A stretch of DNA of 64,000 bases from Liolophura sinensis (Eukaryota > Mollusca > Polyplacophora > Chitonida > Chitonidae): assembly GCF_032854445.1 (NCBI RefSeq), contig NC_088301.1, positions 10,538,281-10,602,280 on the forward strand. The letters run 5' to 3'. The translations under genes and the position numbers were made by a program. The notes under the pieces are model-generated. The model was not told the DNA's origin, searched no databases, and was given only the letters and a program-made list of their open reading frames with translations. Positions 59,289-64,000 of the stretch are shown here, piece by piece; position 1 is the first letter of the stretch, and each line of letters starts with the position of its first letter.

Positions 59289-59806
59289 TTTATTTATTTA
59301 CTTATTCCTTTGATTGATGTTTATGCCGTACTTAAGAATATTTCACTTATACAACAGCAGCCAGCATTATGGTGGGAGGAAACCGTGCAGAGCCCGCGGG
59401 AAACCCATGACCATCCGCAGGCTGCTGCCAGCCCTTGCCACATATGGCTGGAGAGGAAGCCAGCATGAGGTGACTTGAACTCACAGTGACTGCATTGCTG
59501 AGAGACTTCTGGGTCACTACGACGTGCTGGCATGCTAACCTCCTCGGCCATGGAGACCCCTGGGTCATTGCACTGTGCTGGTGTGCTCCCCCCCTCGGCC
59601 ACAGAGGCCCCTGCACTGTGCTGGTGTGCTACCCCCCTTGGCCATGGAGACCCCTGGGTCACTGCGGAGTGCTGCCATGCTAACCTCCTTGGCCACAGAG
59701 GCCCCTGGGTCATTGCACTGTGCTGGTGTGCTACCCCCCTCGGCCATGGAGACCCCTGGGTCATTGCACTGTGCTGGTGTGCTACCCCCCCTCGGCCATG
59801 GGCCCA
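59289..59806 (-). mobile_element. family 1 SINE with tandemly expanded tRNA head
   Basis: Tail, 3' block and body occupy 59289-59543. The head, normally about 80 bp, is followed by further copies of a roughly 45-50-bp head segment (ggccatggagacccctgggt, cattgcactgtgctggtgtg, ct + c-rich) up to 59806. The whole is bounded by gccatctaaag (59278-59288) and gccatcttaag (59807-59817), an 11-bp TSD with one mismatch, so the extra units lie inside the insertion. ORFs on both strands here are by-products. Confidence 0.9.
59544..59805. repeat. about 50-bp tandem array of SINE head
   Basis: About five to six copies of a unit containing ctcggccatggagacccctg and ggtcattgcactgtgctggt are present. Some units have lost ggtcattg. 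Each repeats the A-box-side part of the tRNA-like head. Confidence 0.9.
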
Positions 59807-59819
59807 GCCATCTTAAGTG

Positions 59820-60750
59820 ATAAATTACCTGACAGTGTATATTTAATACATTCCAAGTATAACTTTGAAACTAGATTAAAACAACATGTGTTTCTGAGCT
59901 TAAATAGATTAATTATTACTGTATCCAGAAGAACCATTTTTTTACTTTGTACATGTAGTATTAGAAAGGATTTTGTCATCAGTCAGGACTATAAAAATAT
60001 TTTCAAATATTGCATATGTTTTCTAGAATTGAGTCTTAATGTTCCTCTCAACCTGTAGTTACCTTGGATTGAATAAACTTTTCTGTTTGTATATACATGT
60101 ATAAAAATAAACACATCATATTATATTAATAAGTCATAGGGAACTTTTGAGTTAGATCTTTTTTGTCCTCAACGATAAAGAGAGTTCTGCTGTGTCATGT
60201 GAATGGTGGAAAAAATGTTAGAGGCAACATTTCGTTGAATTGATTTAATGATCGCGTCTCACCCATTTTCAGAGGCACGAATGAGACCAGGAACTCCTCA
60301 AGTTCACAAACGTTCAAGTTCTCAAATTTCTCTCTCATTCGCATACTCTAAATTCCTTTTCATGATACTTTTTTCAGACGCCCATGTTACATTAAATATG
60401 ATCAAAAATAGTTGCCTAACATTTTTGACAGGTCACATGATGCAGCTGGGCTTTTTCTACATTCATCCATAAAAGAGTTAAAAATTGAAACACCCCTATT
60501 GAATACTTTAAATTGCACTCATTTTCAGATTTATTCAGAGAAAATATCAGGACTTTGAAAATAAAAGTGACATGTTAATAATGCAAAGTGCAATATGAAG
60601 CATAATCACATTTTGACTATAGAACATATTAGTACGATTACCTTAGAACTAGCCTGTCATAGTTGAAAATATTCAAAATAAGGGAAACGTTACATAGCAA
60701 ACTTTTAATGCCCGAAAGTTAAAAAAATTAAAAGTAACTAATTTCCAGAT
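59820..60750. other. AT-rich sequence, probable intron
   Basis: On the plus strand, after tcacccattttcag at 60278, a frame with MRPGTPQVHKRSSSQISLS is open to 60472. It is serine- and basic-rich but otherwise AT-driven and has no donor. No minus-strand exon matching the phase of 58999-59167 was found. Confidence 0.3.
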
Positions 60751-60756
60751 GGATTA

Positions 60757-60907
60757 CTGCTCCAAAGACTTATGTGCCATTTGCTCCAACAATGCCACTC
60801 GCCAGTACGTCCTCTTTACTTCAGTATAAAATGAATGACTACTGTTTAACATACCTGGTAATTCAACCATATCGTGACAAAATTTACAGATAAGACTCAA
60901 CATCTCC
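60757..60907 (-). CDS. candidate minus-strand exon overlapping a repeat
   Basis: The minus strand has an acceptor ttgtcttatcatacag (complement of 60908 onward). One frame then reads EMLSLICKFCHDMVELPG and continues to SFYTEVKRTYWRVALLEQ before a TAA. A donor GTATGT occurs at 60849-60854, giving the alternative 53-nt exon 60855-60907 ending one base into a codon. Neither version joins 58999-59167 in frame directly. The first bases of the exon lie in the 79-bp repeat at 60895-61140, so the acceptor itself is part of repeated DNA. Confidence 0.3.
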
Positions 60908-61140
60908 CTGTATGATAAGACAATCAAGATCAGAGAACAAGGGCAATGTCCCAGGGAGGGAGTCATAGACTGTGCTCAACATCCCACTGTATGAACAGGC
61001 AATCAGAGTCATAGGGCAAGGGCAATGTCCTAGGAAGAGAGTCACAGACTGAGTTCAACATGCCACTAACTGATCTGGCAATCAGAGTCAGGGGACAAGG
61101 ACATTGTCCTGGAGACACTGACTGATCTGGTTATCAGAGG
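60895..61140. repeat. about 79-bp tandem repeat, three copies
   Basis: Units start tcaacatcyccactgtatga and include ggcaatcagagtcatagggc and aagggcaatgtcctaggaag. The third copy is shortened. Confidence 0.85.
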
Positions 61141-61191
61141 GGAGAAGAAGCAAGTCATACACTTTGCTTAGCATTTACTGTTTGACTGCTG

Positions 61192-61332
61192 GCTTCCTCT
61201 CTTGTCCTACATGCGAATTTATGCCAGTAACCTGCAGACAGTTGTAGGTTACCCCTGACAGCTCTATCTGCTTTTCTATCACCATAATGCAGGCTGCTGG
61301 CATATAACTGAAATATTCTCAAATAAATAAAC
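61192..61332 (+). mobile_element. diverged family 1 SINE, 5'-truncated
   Basis: ccagtaacctgcagacagtt, gctttctatcaccataatgc-like, aggctgctggcatataactg and aaatattctcaaataaataa follow the family order with many changes, so it is an old copy. Confidence 0.75.
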
Positions 61333-61403
61333 ATTTCTAACACAAGGACTGTTCTTTTCACCTACTTTGGGATAAAAAAACTGTGTATGCAGATTAACTT
61401 GTG

Positions 61404-61448
61404 ATTTATTTATTTATTTGATTGATGTTTTCGCCGTACTCAAGAATA
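61404..61448 (-). mobile_element. 45-bp SINE tail insertion with TSD
   Basis: Only the (ttta)n tail and the last 25 bases of the 3' block (tgattgatgttttcgccgta, ctcaagaat) are present. They are flanked by cagattaacttgtg (61390-61403) and cagattcacttgtg (61449-61462), 14 bp with one mismatch. This is a strongly truncated retrotransposition product, not a deletion remnant. Confidence 0.8.
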
Positions 61449-61707
61449 CAGATTCACTTGTGTAAACTCTGAAGCACCTGAATAATACTAATACAGTGTA
61501 TATCAAAACAAGATGAGCAGTGTCCCCTAGATATAGTGGTGTCCTCTAGACAGTGTGGTGACCTGGGTTCATCCAACTGTCCTATCAGGCTATCACAGCC
61601 ACACAAGCACACAGTTCAATGTTATTTAGTCGCTGTTTATTTTCTGTTGACGGCTTTAAGGTTGTGTGGACAGCAATGATAGGCGCGTTGTCATTTGTTG
61701 GTCGTGT

Positions 61708-61779
61708 CTACATCAGAATGGAGGTTGGCCAGGACGAGGGATTGACTATCGCAATGCGTCTCCCGTGTGCTTCAGCCAT
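61708..61779 (-). CDS. doubtful first-exon ORF with strong Kozak start
   Basis: The minus strand has ATG in ideal context (gaagATGG) with an in-frame TGA nine bases upstream, followed by MAEAHGRRIAIVNPSSWP and a TAG after 23 codons. The same frame is open again beyond the TAG for about 40 codons. GC and CpG are high over 61640-61800. It could be the first exon of the minus-strand gene ending at 58999, with a donor near GAT|GTAGAC, but the donor is weak. The plus strand is also open here (61619-61804). Confidence 0.2.
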   Translation of the reverse strand: MAEAHGRRIAIVNPSSWPTSILM

Positions 61780-61981
61780 CTTCCTTCACCAGCCTTCGAA
61801 CTGACAAGCATCTCGCTTTTGAAGTTGTCATGTGACAATATTTTGTTCCCCATTACTGCATAGTGGCTCGGGAAAAAAATTTTAATAGAGGAAAATTTGT
61901 TGGATTAGGAGTTTTCTTCATTCTTGTAAAAGCTTGTGCCTGTAAGAAGTTTTTGCAGTGTGTCAATAGTCCCCTCCTCCA

Positions 61982-62096
61982 GGCCTGGAGAGTGTGTTTA
62001 GAAGGGCTTCGGGTGGAATGTCCACAAACAGGGGAATTAGATGAGGATCTACTGCGGAAAGCTGACAAAACAATAACAGGCCTTACAACATGTCAA
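61982..62096 (+). CDS. candidate plus-strand exon
   Basis: An acceptor with good pyrimidine tract (agtcccctcctccag) precedes a frame reading AWRVCLEGLRVECPQTGELD and then DEDLLRKADKTITGLTTCQ before TAG. The frame is open further upstream too (from 61863) but without an ATG. Composition is protein-like. No partner exon was found. Confidence 0.25.
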
Positions 62097-62149
62097 TAGA
62101 TAGATGGGGCCATCAGGCAGGGGGAGAGGCACCGTATCAGTTATACACA

Positions 62150-62729
62150 GGTAAACAGAAGAAAAAAAAACCAGTTATTCCGGTACTGTAACTTTAAAAC
62201 CCTACAATGACCACAGTAACCAAAATTAAAACTCGACAACAGTTGTATAAAACATCACATTTTGCAGACACTGTCCACAATAGATGGAGGCTGGAGGTGG
62301 GGGTGATTAAAATGGAGTAACCAGGATAACAGGTTATCAATGGTTTGAGATAACAGCTACGAAAAAATACACTACAAAATGACTACATTGAATCAGGCCA
62401 CCCTTCAAAAATTAATTGTTGGGTGTCATCCAGCTTTATAAGAAAACATAAGGTACATCAGCAGGGAAAGGCTACTATCATTTTTGTCACTTTGACAAAT
62501 GAACAAGTGAAAACTATTTAAACACTGAAATCAAAAGCCCAGTAAAAATCTTAGAGTCCGTGTTAAGTTCTTTTGGACACTTTTGGTTAGGTCCAACAAA
62601 CATTTTTAATCATGGTCAAAGAAAAACTGAAGCGGGGATGTCACTTGGGGGGGTTGTCATCTAAGTCAGGTATAGTGATGACCAAAAGATACACCATCAC
62701 TAGTGTTGTTACAACCTATGAATGTATTT
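62150..62729. other. unique sequence, nothing recognised
   Basis: No gene or repeat was seen between the exon candidate and the terminal array. Confidence 0.4.
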
Positions 62730-62731
62730 GA

Positions 62732-63675
62732 GGCTCAGGCGTGGAATTCATAGAATGACGCAGTCAACTGGCTCAGGTGTGGAATCCACAGAAGACCCAT
62801 TCACTTGGTTCAGCTGTGGAAACCACAGAATAAGACCAGTCACCTGGCTCAGGTATGGAAACCACAGAATTAGACCCATTCACCTGGCTCAGGTGTGGAA
62901 ACAACAGAATAAAAACCAGTCACCTGATCCAGGTGTGGAAACCACAGAGTAAACTGCAGAACAAGGCTCACTCACCTGGTTCAGGTGTGTAAACCACAGA
63001 ATGAGGCCCAATCACCTGGTTCAGGTGTGGAAACCCCAAATTAGGGCTCAGTCACCTGGCTCAGGAGTGCACACAACAGAATGAGGCCCAATCACCTGGT
63101 TCAGGTGTGGAAACCCCAAATTAGGGCTCGGTCACCTGGCTCAGGAGTGGACACAACAGAATGAGGCCCAATCACCTGGTTCAGGTGTGGAAATGACAGG
63201 GTAAGGCCCAGTCACCTGGCTCAAGTGTGGAAACCACAGAATAAATCGCAGAACAAGGCATAGTCACCTGGCTCAGGTGTAGAAACCCCAGAATATGGCT
63301 CAGTCCACTGGCCCAGGTGTGGAAACCCCAAAATACGGCTCAGTCACCTGGCTCAGGTGACAAAACCAGAGAATAAGGTCCAGTTACTTGGCTCAGGTGT
63401 GGAAACCAGAGAATAAGGCCCAGTCACCTGGCTTAGGTGACAAAACCAGAGAATAAGGCCCAGTCACCTGGCCCAGATGTGGAAATCACAAGGCAAGGCC
63501 CTGTCACCTGGTTCAGGTGTGGAAACCACAAAACAAAGCTAAGTCACCTGACCCAGATGTGGAAAATACAGAATAGGGCCTAGTCACCTGGTTCAGGTGT
63601 GGAAACCACAGAAAAAGACTCGGTCACCTGGCTCAGGTGTGGAAACCAGAGAATACGGCCCAGTCATCTAGCTCT
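62732..63675. repeat. 40-bp minisatellite, about 23 copies
   Basis: The unit is ggctcaggtgtggaaaccac followed by agaataaggcccagtcacct. Nearly every unit holds CAGGTG, and the unit junction holds CACCTGG. The ORF 62722-62952 is a by-product. Confidence 0.97.
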
Positions 63676-64000
63676 TTATGTCATACTAGTGCTTGGTCTA
63701 CCTCCTTATTCTGACAGCTTTACAAGTAGTTCTGGTGTGAAAAGAGATTCAAATTTGGTCTCTAGCTATTAAATGTGTCTTTAAATCACTTTGCCAGCTC
63801 TGTCCTAATGATAAAGCAAAGACTGGTGGTACAAAAACCTCCCTGAGACAGTCACCTGGACCAGGACAGTGGAGATTTAGGAAGTCAGAATTTCTAACAG
63901 AGGTATCAAGGGTCATGGATTTTCATCTTTGTGTTTTTGTCAACTAACACTCTAAAGTTGTCTGTAGTAATCTGTGAGCAAATTTACGTGGCTGAAGAGA
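63676..64000. other. unique sequence to window end
   Basis: Nothing was recognised. One isolated gtcacctgg near 63850 resembles a fragment of the array unit. Confidence 0.4.

Overview
This window is repeat-rich, AT-rich nuclear DNA from an animal. It is not bacterial: no operons, no ribosome-binding sites, and no long open frame outside tandem repeats. At least 14 copies or fragments of one tRNA-derived SINE are present, with a Pol III-type head, a body ending in a conserved 'aagtgaaatattcttgagta'-like 3' block and an (AAATA)n tail. From memory, similar tails are common in mollusc and related lophotrochozoan genomes, so a marine lophotrochozoan, probably a mollusc, is my best guess. The assignment is inference and was not tested by search.

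Layout. 1-6.3 kb: probable minus-strand gene with a short first coding exon near 5.94 kb, a candidate small internal exon near 4.0 kb, a protein-like last exon at 2.8-2.9 kb, and a promoter with CCAAT and YY1-like sites near 6.2 kb. 7.9-11.7 kb: two palindromic MITE-like elements, a SINE with perfect target-site duplication (TSD), and two candidate plus-strand exons behind a TATA box. 13.2-13.6 kb: 58-bp minisatellite. 16.6-23.6 kb: a nearly unbroken 7-kb block of four unrelated minisatellites (45, about 44, about 51 and about 32 bp units). 26.7-27.5 kb: a decayed, frameshifted protein-coding sequence on the minus strand, identity unknown. 29.9-31.3 kb: 22-bp array, followed at 31.75-32.04 kb by a protein-like terminal exon. 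33.7-38.8 kb: SINEs, an 87-bp repeat and a TACA/CAGA microsatellite. 39.9-42.4 kb: a candidate single-span membrane micro-ORF, a 40-bp expansion inside a dispersed repeat, a candidate exon with a strong acceptor, and a cluster of AP-1/CCAAT/octamer motifs. 43-52 kb: more SINEs, several inserted with clear TSDs, one of them splitting a minisatellite. 54.0-54.5 kb: 22-23-bp array. 57.4-63.7 kb: a 20-bp array carrying ten CACGTG E-boxes, a well-supported minus-strand last coding exon (59.0-59.17 kb), a SINE whose tRNA head has expanded in tandem, and a 40-bp CAGGTG-rich array.

No complete gene can be assembled and no protein family was recognised with confidence. Exons are called from splice consensus plus protein-like composition only. 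The most solid content is the repeat annotation; the most interesting open questions are the decayed coding sequence at 26.7-27.5 kb, the contiguous minisatellite block, and the SINE with the expanded head. I found no evidence of a defence system, CRISPR array or intact autonomous transposon.
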